From: Kitasatospora sp. SolWspMP-SS2h
Lineage (GTDB): Bacteria; Actinomycetota; Actinomycetes; Streptomycetales; Streptomycetaceae
Assembly (NCBI RefSeq): GCF_003259315.1
Contig: NZ_QLLT01000017.1
Coordinates: 1-64,000 of the forward strand
Direction of reading: 5' to 3'
Length of the DNA: 64,000 nucleotides
The notes under the pieces were generated by a model. The model had not been told where the DNA came from, made no database searches, and worked only from the letters and a program-made list of their open reading frames with translations. A program made the position numbers and the translations under genes. Numbering within the stretch: position 1 is the first letter of the stretch; every line of letters starts with the position of its first letter. Below are positions 24,471 to 32,040 of the stretch, one piece after another.

Positions 24471-25744
24471 CGGGCGGGGACCGGGTCCGGGGTGATGACC
24501 AGGGCGGCCTCCATGGCGCGGACGGCGGCCGCGTCCCGGTCGACCTGGGCGCGGTCCTCGTGGGCGAGCACCACGAACCCCAGGGTGAGCGTGCCGAGCA
24601 GGTCGACGGTGACCTCGATCCGGTCGCCGTCGCTCAGCTTGACGGCGGAGCGGTGGTAGGACTCCAGTTCCTCGATGCCGTCCAGGACGGCGGTGCCCGA
24701 GACGGTGCCGGAGCGGCGGGCGATCAGGAACACCACCGTCATGTGCCGCTCCAGCCGGTAGTCCGCGGGCGGGGCCTCGGCGCGGGCGAACCAGCGCACC
24801 GCGCGGTGCAGTTGGCTGTCGCCGGTGGCGGTCAGGTTGAAGGCCGGGTGGCCGCCGCCGTGCGGCCGGCAGTTGATCTCGATCAGGCGCGGGCCCCCGT
24901 CGGTCAGCATGATCTCTATGTGCGCGGCGCCGTTGCGCAGGCCCACCGCGTCCAGCACCGCCGCGGCGTAGTCCGACAGCGCGGGTACGTCCGGCTCCGT
25001 GGGGGAGACCCAGGTGAGGCTCTCGTAGACGGCCATCTGCTCGCCGTTGTCGATCTTGCCGTAGCGGCAGATGTCGGCGACGCCGTGGCGGCCCTCGTGG
25101 CTGAAGGTGTCGACCACGTACTCGGTGCCGCGGGCGTACTCCTGGACCATCATCCGGTCGTTGAGGTTGTGCCACTGGTTGATCCGGCCGAGCTGGGCGT
25201 CGAAGGGCACCCGCCAGTCGGCGCCGGCCGGGACCCGGGTCACCCCGTCGGTGCTGCCGCTCTTGGGCGGCTTGACCACCAGGTCGCTGTCGGCCAGTCC
25301 CTCCCGGTCGATCCAGGCCTGGACGGCGGCCCGGTCGTCGGTGCAGATCTGCCGGATCGTCGGGACGCCGGCCGCGTTCAGCGCCCGGGCCATGGCGCCC
25401 TTGTCGCGCCGGGCCGAGGACAGCGCGGGCGGGTTGGCCTGCTCGGGCAGCAGCCGCTCGGCGAGCCGGTCGGCGAGTTCGACGCCGCTCTCGGCGCCCG
25501 CCAGGACGCACAGCGGATCCAGCGCGCGCAGCCGGCCCACCAGTGGTTCGAGGTCGCCGTCGAAGGCGAGCAGTTCGCGGTAGCGGGTGGCGTCCCAGGA
25601 GTCCGCGTACGCGGCGGGCACCTCGGGCAGCGAGCTGACCGCGACCGAGTCGATGCCGAACGCGGCGAACTCCGGCGCGTACTGGGCGCCGGAGGAGAAC
25701 GGATCGACGATGACGGCGACCCGCGAAGTGGGTGAGGAGGTCAC
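24467..25744 (-). CDS. ATP-grasp ligase of the nitrosourea cluster
   Basis: 425 aa, start MTSSPTSRVAVIVDPFSSGA. N-terminal PreATP-grasp region, then ATP-binding DSDLVVKPPKSGSTDGV (glycine-rich grasp loop), EYARGTEYVVDTFSHEG and metal-binding NGAAHIEIMLTDGGPRLIEINCR with the E...EIN pair. It ends with a BL00235-like C-terminal domain as in L-amino-acid ligases (BacD, TabS). Such enzymes make an amide bond from an acyl phosphate. Here it could join the N-nitrosourea amino acid to another amine; this is inference. The gene is coupled to the LysE exporter and separated from the Rieske gene by a strong hairpin. Confidence 0.88.
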   Translation of the reverse strand: MTSSPTSRVAVIVDPFSSGAQYAPEFAAFGIDSVAVSSLPEVPAAYADSWDATRYRELLAFDGDLEPLVGRLRALDPLCVLAGAESGVELADRLAERLLPEQANPPALSSARRDKGAMARALNAAGVPTIRQICTDDRAAVQAWIDREGLADSDLVVKPPKSGSTDGVTRVPAGADWRVPFDAQLGRINQWHNLNDRMMVQEYARGTEYVVDTFSHEGRHGVADICRYGKIDNGEQMAVYESLTWVSPTEPDVPALSDYAAAVLDAVGLRNGAAHIEIMLTDGGPRLIEINCRPHGGGHPAFNLTATGDSQLHRAVRWFARAEAPPADYRLERHMTVVFLIARRSGTVSGTAVLDGIEELESYHRSAVKLSDGDRIEVTVDLLGTLTLGFVVLAHEDRAQVDRDAAAVRAMEAALVITPDPVPAR

Positions 25745-25760
25745 GGGGAGGGTCCTGTCT

Positions 25761-25792
25761 CCGGGGCGGCCGCCGGACGGCGGCCGCCCCGG
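25761..25792 (-). terminator. Intra-operon GC hairpin between Rieske and ATP-grasp genes
   Basis: A perfect 14-bp stem CCGGGGCGGCCGCC / GGCGGCCGCCCCGG with loop GGAC lies in the 54-bp gap between two co-directional cluster genes. It could attenuate the distal genes or stabilise the upstream message. Confidence 0.65.
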
Positions 25793-25798
25793 GGAGGT

Positions 25799-26134
25799 TC
25801 AGGCTCCAGCGGCCAGCGCCGGAGACAGCGGAAGGTGGCAGAGCTCCACGTCGGCATCGGCCGGCCCCGGCAGCACCGCGGTCACGGTGTCGCCGGAGCG
25901 GACGGCCGGGACCTGGCGGCGCAGCCGGGCCAGTGAGGATCCCCGCTCGTGCCAGGGGCACACCAGGCGCCGCCCCGCGGCGTCCGGCGTGGCCAGGTTG
26001 AGGGGCCCGCCCCGGTGCGGGCAGGAGGCCGGCAGCACCGACCCTCCCGCCTCGGTGCGGACGTAGACGTACGGGAGGCCGTCGGCGCGCACGCAGTTGT
26101 CCGCGCCGCTGGCCTTGAAGGTCACGAGAGGCAT
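25799..26134 (-). CDS. Rieske [2Fe-2S] protein, probable electron donor of SznF-like enzyme
   Basis: 111 aa, ATG at 26134-26132, overlapping the end of the sznF-like gene by 13 bases. Cluster ligands are visible as SCPHRGGPLNL (C-x-H) and LVCPWHERGS (C-x2-H), the two Rieske boxes of a small NirD-type ferredoxin. The haem-oxygenase-fold diiron domain of SznF needs two electrons per hydroxylation, and a coupled Rieske protein is a natural donor. That link is inferred from overlap and chemistry. Confidence 0.85.
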   Translation of the reverse strand: MPLVTFKASGADNCVRADGLPYVYVRTEAGGSVLPASCPHRGGPLNLATPDAAGRRLVCPWHERGSSLARLRRQVPAVRSGDTVTAVLPGPADADVELCHLPLSPALAAGA

Positions 26135-27543
26135 GCGCGGTAATCCCCCACCGAGTGGATCTGGTACACGCACTCCTCGGACTCGATGATCGCGCCGTGC
26201 AGGCGGTTGCGCTGGATCACGGTGCCCTCGCCGGCCTCCAGGATCCGGTACGAGTTGAAGCCGCTGACGAAGCGCATGGTGCCGCTGACGATGTGGCAGA
26301 GCTCGTCGCCCTCGTGACTGTGGGTGTTGGACAGCTCGCCGTAGGGCTCGACGATGTCCGCCACCGGGGCGGTCACCCGGCCCTCGGTGATCGCCGCGTA
26401 CACCGGATCGTGCAGCTCCTTGTAGCGGTCCGCGTCGTCCATCCAGGCGATCTGGGTGGCGAAGTCGTCGTCGGCGATGGTGCTCAGCAGGCGGAACTCC
26501 TCGATGCCGCGCACGATCTCCGGGATGATCTGCTCGCCGTGGCGCGCGACCAGCGGCTTGACCAGCTTCTCCAGGGCCATCCGGCCGTGGTGCTGGTCGA
26601 TGTGGACGTGCTCGGAGAAGTAGCGGGCGTCCGCTTCGCCCTCGAAGACGTCCGCGAGCAGGCTCTCCGCGCGGCGGCAGAAGTCCACCAGGGTGCTTTC
26701 GGTGTAGAACAGCGCGCCGACGTAGCGGAAGAAGTGCTCGTGGTTCTTCCCGAGGTAGTGGAAATAGTTGTTCAGGGCCAGGCTGGACACCAAGTAATAC
26801 TGCCAGTAGCGGTGCACGTCGGATTCCAGGCCGACCGATTCCAAGGTGGCCTCGAAAAGCGTGCTGTGCTTCGTCCCGTGCACGCCGTAGCCGTACTCGT
26901 CGATCAGGATCTTGAACCATTCCGACTGCTCGGGCCCGTAGTATCCGAGCACGTTCCGCGCCATCGGCGAGGCTTCGGAGAGGAAGTCCGGGGCGAACTG
27001 GATCAGCCACATCCGGGCGGCGCGCTGCGGGTCGGAGGAGTTCCGGACCGCCTGCTCGGCGGGGGAGGCGACGCCCTCGGTGCGGACGCCCAGGCCGTCC
27101 AGGTAGGTGAGCAGGCCGTCCAGCGTCCAGTCGCCGCTGACCTCCACCTCGTCGTCGAGGAAGCCGAACGCGAAGCGCTCCAGCGCCGGGCGGATCAGCT
27201 CGCCGCGGGCCCGGTTGCCGGGGCTGTAGTAGCGGCGGAAGTCCTCGTCCTGCTTGCCCAGGCCGGCCTTCGGGAAGAACACCAGGTCGGCCTCGTAGAT
27301 GCTGGTCAGCAGGCGCTGCGCGGCGAGGCTGCTGTACTCCAGGACCCGGTCCCGGCCCGGCACCCGGTCGAAGTCCAGGTGCGGCAGCACCTGCGGGCGC
27401 AGCTGCCGCCGGTAGGGGCTGTCGGAGTTCTCCCACTCCTCGTTGTCGAGGTAGATCGGGTTGGAGGCGTAGGCCACGACCGCTTCGCGCAGCGCGTCGC
27501 CGTGCAATTCGAAGGGCTGGAACGGAGCAGGTGCGTGCGACAT
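26122..27543 (-). CDS. sznF: SznF-like N-nitrosourea-forming metalloenzyme (HDO diiron domain + cupin)
   Basis: 473 aa from the ATG at 27543 (MSHAPAPFQPFELHGDALRE). It has a helical N-terminal dimerisation region, a central haem-oxygenase-like diiron domain and a C-terminal cupin. Candidate diiron ligands are E190 (PDFLSEAS), H226 (GTKHSTLF), E282 (LFYTESTL), H312, D316 and H319 (FSEHVHIDQHHG). Cupin ligands are H408, H410 (NTHSHEGDE) and H449 (RLHGAII). As far as I recall, these sit one residue after every iron ligand published for SznF of the streptozotocin pathway, and the fusion is diagnostic. SznF hydroxylates both Ndelta and Nomega' of Nomega-methyl-L-arginine, and its cupin rearranges the product to the N-nitrosourea. 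The gene lies 62 bp behind the methyltransferase gene and overlaps the Rieske gene. Confidence 0.92.
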   Translation of the reverse strand: MSHAPAPFQPFELHGDALREAVVAYASNPIYLDNEEWENSDSPYRRQLRPQVLPHLDFDRVPGRDRVLEYSSLAAQRLLTSIYEADLVFFPKAGLGKQDEDFRRYYSPGNRARGELIRPALERFAFGFLDDEVEVSGDWTLDGLLTYLDGLGVRTEGVASPAEQAVRNSSDPQRAARMWLIQFAPDFLSEASPMARNVLGYYGPEQSEWFKILIDEYGYGVHGTKHSTLFEATLESVGLESDVHRYWQYYLVSSLALNNYFHYLGKNHEHFFRYVGALFYTESTLVDFCRRAESLLADVFEGEADARYFSEHVHIDQHHGRMALEKLVKPLVARHGEQIIPEIVRGIEEFRLLSTIADDDFATQIAWMDDADRYKELHDPVYAAITEGRVTAPVADIVEPYGELSNTHSHEGDELCHIVSGTMRFVSGFNSYRILEAGEGTVIQRNRLHGAIIESEECVYQIHSVGDYRACLS

Positions 27544-27605
27544 GTTCGGATCTGCCTTTCGCTGTTCGGGTGGGGGAGCGGGCCGCGCGGCACGGCCGGT
27601 GCGGG

Positions 27606-28643
27606 TCAGGAGAGGGAGAGCAGGGTGTCGCTCCACGCGAGGTCGAGCACCAGGGTGGAGCCGGCCTCCGCCTCCACCGGCTCGGGCAGCGGCAGCAGGG
27701 CCTGCATCCAGTGCGAGCCCACGTTCTCCGGCGAGTTGCGCAGCGTCACGCCGCCGCCGAGTTCCATCTCGAACCAGGCGACCAGGGCGTGCACCGTCCC
27801 GGAGCTGTGCACCGGCAGGGCGAGCTTGCGCCCGTCCGGGCCCAGCGGGTCCTCGGCGAAGTCGAAGGAGGCCAGCTCCACCTGGTCCGACAGCACGCGG
27901 TGCGGCCAGGTGTGCAGCCGGATCGGGAAGTGTCCGGCGGTGGCGAACGCGTTCAGCCGGGACACGTCGAACCCGCCGGCCCGGGTGACCCGGTTCAGGT
28001 TCACCGCGTTCTCGCTCTGCACCAGCATGCCCAGCAGGCGCGCCCGTCGGGGGAGCATCACCCCGTCCGCGACGAGCAGTTCACGGCGGGCGTGCCGGAT
28101 CGAGGGCAGGATGCCCTCGCCGATCAGGCCGCAGTCGACGATTTCCGAGATCACCGCGTCCATCCGGCGGGGCAGCTCCCGGCCGACGGCCAGCTCGTCC
28201 GAGCGGCAGGCCAGCACGGTGATCTGCTCGGCGAAGCCCTCCTGGGCCACCACCTGCCGGGCGACCTCCGCCATCAGCGGGTTCGCCTCGCAGCTGTAGA
28301 CGTGGGCGGCACCGGCCCGCACCGCCATCATCGCCAGCAGGCCGGTACCGGCGCCGATGTCCAGCACCGTGCCGCCCTGCGGGACGATCCGCTCCAGGGC
28401 CGTGGCCAGGGCGTCGTTGCGCTCGTGGTCGTTCAGCATGGCGAAGTGCCAGCGCGGCACCGCCGCGTGGGCGAACTCCCGGAACGCCGGCGTCGCGACG
28501 GACAGGCCGTCCGGCGCCGCCAGCACCCGGGCCGTCGCGTCGGCGACCCGGCTCAGCTCCTGGGCCCGGGCGCGCAGGCCCGCCAGGGCCAGTCTGGTCT
28601 CGGCCTCGACGGTCGGGCCGGTGGCACGTGTCAATGGGGGCAT
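27606..28643 (-). CDS. sznE: SznE-like arginine N-methyltransferase (PRMT fold)
   Basis: 345 aa from ATG 28643 (MPPLTRATGPTVEAETRLAL). A helical N-terminal extension precedes the PRMT core: motif I VLDIGAGTGLLAMMAVRAG, post-I YSCEANPLMAEVA, and the double-Glu loop as VISEIVDCGLIGEGILPSI. The C-terminal barrel has VHALVAWFEMELGGGVTLRN and SHWMQALLPL. SznE converts free L-arginine to NG-methyl-L-arginine, the substrate of SznF, and adjacency to the SznF-like gene supports the same role here. It is the first gene of the minus-strand operon; ~390 bp of unassigned sequence lies upstream. Confidence 0.9.
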   Translation of the reverse strand: MPPLTRATGPTVEAETRLALAGLRARAQELSRVADATARVLAAPDGLSVATPAFREFAHAAVPRWHFAMLNDHERNDALATALERIVPQGGTVLDIGAGTGLLAMMAVRAGAAHVYSCEANPLMAEVARQVVAQEGFAEQITVLACRSDELAVGRELPRRMDAVISEIVDCGLIGEGILPSIRHARRELLVADGVMLPRRARLLGMLVQSENAVNLNRVTRAGGFDVSRLNAFATAGHFPIRLHTWPHRVLSDQVELASFDFAEDPLGPDGRKLALPVHSSGTVHALVAWFEMELGGGVTLRNSPENVGSHWMQALLPLPEPVEAEAGSTLVLDLAWSDTLLSLS

Positions 28644-29030
28644 GTCGCTTCGCAGACTCCTGGTAGGAATGGATCTTCGAGGCGCGCTGTTCAGAGGCCG
28701 GGACCCTTCGGGGCAGGCCGAATCCGCCCCGGCTCGCGGACGAATCCACCGGGAATTCACCACGGTGGTCCAGGCGGGCGGGGAGTCGAATCCCGGTATC
28801 GGAAATATTGGTCGGTGCGTGACGAGGGGTGGGGTGGTCGACGCATTTTGTGTGCACGAATATCTTCCGTCCCGACCGATTAGAACATCGGCCGCGTCGC
28901 ACCGGCAAGCATGTTCGAAATGAGCGGTACTTCCGGCCGGTGGCGCAGGTCGCGGGCCGGGCCCGGTCCGGTCGATCTTGTCGGATCGGCGCGCGGCGTC
29001 GCGCGCCCGGCCGGACCGGCCGGACCGGGC
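28644..29030. other. Upstream region of the nitrosourea operon
   Basis: This is the least GC-rich part of the cluster (28790-28910 holds AATATTGG, TTTTGTG and GATTAGAA). It must contain the promoter of the sznE-sznF operon, but I cannot fix a -10/-35 pair. No gene seen. Confidence 0.5.
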
Positions 29031-30152
29031 CTAGTCGGCGGGTCCGGCCGGCCGGGCGGGTCCGCGGTCGGCGGCCCGGACGCCGGGGCCCGGCTCCCAC
29101 AGCAGCGCGGCCGCGGTCATGGCGAGCGTGGTGTGCCGGTACCAGGCCACCCAGCTACGCACCTGGTGGCTGCTCAGCCCGGCCCGGGAGGCCGCCTCGT
29201 GGACGGCGCGGGCGGCGGTCGACCCGGCCGCCGCCAGGGCCTGCGCGGCGGGCACGTCGGGGGCGGCGGCGGGCATGTGCAGCAGGTACCGGGCGGTGCG
29301 GCCGGAGGGCAGTCTGCGGGCCAGCATGGACAACCGGAAGCCGGGCGCCGGGTGGCCGTACACCGAGCCGAGGCCCCGGCCCAGCAGTTGCCAGACCTCC
29401 TCCCGGCCGGAGTCGGCCCGCCCGGCCGCGGCGTCGGACCTGCCCGGGGGCTGGGGGAGTTGGGGGAGCTCGACGCAGAACGGCAGGCGCCGGCGGCAGA
29501 GCCACTCGCGCAGGTGCGGGTGGGCGAAGTCCGGACCGCCGAGGACGCCTCCGATCGGAACCCCCGCGGCGAGGGCGCGGTCCAGCATCTCCTGGCCGAG
29601 GTCGGCCATGCCGCGCGGGCGGACCCGCTCCGGCGGCACCCCGGCCCGGGCGCAGCGCGCCGGATCGGCGGTCCAGTGGGGCGGCAGGTGCAACTCGCGG
29701 TCGATCAGGGCGCCCGTACCGTGCGAGACGTAGCACAGCAGCGCCGCGACCTGGGTGCTGCGGCCCCGGCCGGGGCCGCGGGCCGCGGCGGGCGCGGTTG
29801 CCACCGCGCCGGTGCCCAGCCGGGCGGTCTCGTGCCGGCCGAGCACCGCGACCGCACCGGAGGCGCCCAGCAGTGCCACCGCGTACGCCCGGACGCTGTC
29901 GCGCAGCAGGTCGGCGTCCCACACGGTGCGGGTGAGGAGGCGCTGGGTGCTCCAGGCGCTCCCGGCGCCCGCCTGCGCGGCGACCCCGGCGGCGTTGCCG
30001 GCGGCCGGGTCGGCGAGCAGGGCGCGGACGTAGGCGAGCGCGCTGTCGCGGGGCTCGGCGCGGGTGAAGTGCCGTTCCAGCGCCCGCAGCAGGTCCGGGC
30101 TGCCGGGCAGGTCGCCGGGGCGGGTGAGAGTGGGGCGCGGTGCGACGGCCAT
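29031..30152 (-). CDS. IS701-like DDE protein without catalytic residues, in the nitrosourea cluster
   Basis: 373 aa (MAVAPRPTLTRPGDLPGSPD). The framework of IS701/DDE_5 transposases is clear: HFTRAEPRDSALAYVRALLA, STQRLLTRTVWDADLLRDSV, ALIDRELHLPPHWTADPARC, QVRSWVAWYRHTTLAMTAAA. The three catalytic blocks are changed, however. The usual DETG segment is VLGRHETARLGTG, the DEVYG block is GGPDFAHPHL, and the EExF region is ARAVHEAASRAG. No inverted repeats flank it and its frame is intact, so it is not a decaying transposase. It looks like a domesticated, catalytically dead family member, possibly a DNA-binding regulator of the cluster. That role is conjecture. Confidence 0.75.
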   Translation of the reverse strand: MAVAPRPTLTRPGDLPGSPDLLRALERHFTRAEPRDSALAYVRALLADPAAGNAAGVAAQAGAGSAWSTQRLLTRTVWDADLLRDSVRAYAVALLGASGAVAVLGRHETARLGTGAVATAPAAARGPGRGRSTQVAALLCYVSHGTGALIDRELHLPPHWTADPARCARAGVPPERVRPRGMADLGQEMLDRALAAGVPIGGVLGGPDFAHPHLREWLCRRRLPFCVELPQLPQPPGRSDAAAGRADSGREEVWQLLGRGLGSVYGHPAPGFRLSMLARRLPSGRTARYLLHMPAAAPDVPAAQALAAAGSTAARAVHEAASRAGLSSHQVRSWVAWYRHTTLAMTAAALLWEPGPGVRAADRGPARPAGPAD

Positions 30153-30442
30153 GTCGGGTTCTCCGATAGGTCTAGACCTGCCGAGTCGGGGCGAGATTAG
30201 CCCACCGAGGTCCCTCCGGTAAGCCTTGTCCGTAGTCCGTCAATGGGCTACACGCGCGGGACACAAGTGGACAGGCGAGTCGACTGCGCACTCCCCGCGC
30301 CCCACCCGTCACGCGCCGGCCGTGTCCCGCACCGGCTGCGCCGACCGTGCCGGCCGCGTGCTGCAACCCGGACGGCGGTCCCGGTGTTACCCCTCCCGTC
30401 CGGCTCCAGCAGCCACCCCGACGAACCCGTGCGAGGCCCGAG
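30153..30442. other. Divergent intergenic region between IS701-like gene and amidase
   Basis: About 290 bp that should carry promoters in both directions. No gene seen, and no clear operator palindrome found. Confidence 0.45.
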
Positions 30443-31918
30443 ATGACCGCCAGCACCGAACTCAGCGCCACCGCCCTCGCCGAGGCGATCCGCCGCCGCG
30501 AGATATCCCCGGTCGAAGCCGTCCAGGCGGCCTTGGACCGGATCGAGAAGACCAACCCCGCCGTCAACGCCTTCGTCACCGTCTGCGGCGAGCGGGCCCT
30601 GGAGCGGGCCGCCGCCGCCGAGCGGGCCATCGGTTCCGGCGCCGAACTCGGCCCGCTGCACGGGGTCCCGATCGGGGTGAAGGACCTGGACCCGGTGGCC
30701 GGGGTCCGGATGGCCCGCGGTTCGCTCGTCTTCGCCGAGGACGTCCCGCAGGAGACCATCTCCTGCGTCGCCCGCCTCGAGGAGGCCGGCGCCATCGTGG
30801 TCGGCAAGACCAACACTCCCGAGTTCGGCTTCAAGGCCACCACCGACAGCGCGCTCTTCGGCCCCGCCTCGACGCCGTTCAACCGGGCGATGAACGCCGG
30901 CGGCTCCTCCGGCGGCAGCGCCGCAGCCGTCGCCGCCGGGATGGTCCCGTTCGCGCAGGGCTCCGACGCGGGCGGCTCGCTGCGGGTCCCCGCCGCGTTC
31001 TGCGGCGTCTTCACCCTGATGCCGACCTTCGGCCGGGTCCCCGTCCCCGCCAAGCCCAACGCCTTCCGCCGGTTCAACCCGATGGTCTGCTACTCCGGCC
31101 TGGCCCGCACCGTCGAGGACGCCGCCCTCGCCGTCGACCTGATGTCCGGCGAGCACGCGTACGACCCGTACTCCTTCGCGTCGCCGGACCGGCTCGTCGA
31201 CGAGCTCCACGGCGACCTGACCGGACTGCGCATCGCCTACAGCCCCGACCTGGGCGGCTACCCCGTCGAGCCGGAGGTCGAGGCGATCGTCCGCGCCGCC
31301 CTGCCCGCGCTGCGCGAGGCCGGTGCCACCGTCGAGGAGATCGACTTCCGACTGCCGCTGCCGCACGCCCGGTTGACCGCGATGTGGCGCCGCTACCTGT
31401 CCGTCGCGCACGCCGAGTCCGCGGCCATCTCGCGCGACAGCGGCATCGACCTGATGGGTGCCTACGCGGGCTCCATCGACCCCGGCTACCTGGACTCGGT
31501 CCGGGTCGGCGAGGGGCTGAGCGCGGTCGACTTCCGCCTGGAGGACCTCGGCCGCACCCAGGTGCTCTACGCCTTCGAGGAGGTCTTCGACCGGTTCGAC
31601 CTGATCGTCAGCCCGGTCAACACGGTCACCGGCATCCCCAACTCGGTCGGCCGGGACACCGTCGGCCCCGACACCGTCGAGGGCCAGGCCGTCGACCCGT
31701 TCGTCGGCTGGTCGCTCACCAGCCCGTTCAACCTGATCGCCAGCCCGGCCGCCTCGGTGCCGGTCGGCCGCGCCGCCAACGGCGTCCCGGTCGGCCTCCA
31801 GCTCGCCGCCCGCCGCCGCCGCGACGGCCTGGTCATCCGCGCCGCCGCCGCCCTGGAGTCCCGCCTGCCCTGGGCGGCCGGCTACCGGGACCTCGACCTG
31901 GACGCCACCGGCGCCTGA
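30443..31918 (+). CDS. Amidase-signature hydrolase of the nitrosourea cluster
   Basis: 491 aa from ATG 30443 (MTASTELSATALAEAIRRRE). Catalytic triad of the amidase-signature family: Lys in GVPIGVKDLDPVAG, cis-Ser in MNAGGSSGGSAAAVAAG, nucleophile Ser in GSDAGGSLRVPAAFCGV. It ends with FNLIASPAASVPVGRAANGV. It hydrolyses or transfers amides or ureides. In the cluster it could remove a protecting amide or transfer the ureido group to an amino sugar. The substrate is unknown. It heads the plus-strand set and is followed by a hairpin. Confidence 0.9.
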   Translation: MTASTELSATALAEAIRRREISPVEAVQAALDRIEKTNPAVNAFVTVCGERALERAAAAERAIGSGAELGPLHGVPIGVKDLDPVAGVRMARGSLVFAEDVPQETISCVARLEEAGAIVVGKTNTPEFGFKATTDSALFGPASTPFNRAMNAGGSSGGSAAAVAAGMVPFAQGSDAGGSLRVPAAFCGVFTLMPTFGRVPVPAKPNAFRRFNPMVCYSGLARTVEDAALAVDLMSGEHAYDPYSFASPDRLVDELHGDLTGLRIAYSPDLGGYPVEPEVEAIVRAALPALREAGATVEEIDFRLPLPHARLTAMWRRYLSVAHAESAAISRDSGIDLMGAYAGSIDPGYLDSVRVGEGLSAVDFRLEDLGRTQVLYAFEEVFDRFDLIVSPVNTVTGIPNSVGRDTVGPDTVEGQAVDPFVGWSLTSPFNLIASPAASVPVGRAANGVPVGLQLAARRRRDGLVIRAAAALESRLPWAAGYRDLDLDATGA

Positions 31919-31934
31919 CCCGCCCGCCGGAGCG

Positions 31935-31971
31935 CCGGCCGGCCCGGGTGCAACCCGACCGGGCCGGCCGG
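31935..31971 (+). terminator. GC hairpin between amidase and MFS genes
   Basis: A 13-bp perfect stem CCGGCCGGCCCGG / CCGGGCCGGCCGG with an 11-nt loop lies 17 bases after the amidase stop. Confidence 0.7.
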
Positions 31972-32040
31972 TGTTCCAGCAGGCGAACCACCCGCCGACA
32001 CCGGATCCGTCGCCGGCGGGAGCGACGAGGGGAGACCACC

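Noticed and set aside
28829..30200. Plus-strand frames of 370-430 codons opposite the IS701-like gene
   Set aside because: Composition is Arg/Gly/Ala-only with no domain and no ribosome binding site. The minus-strand frame has the recognisable transposase scaffold.
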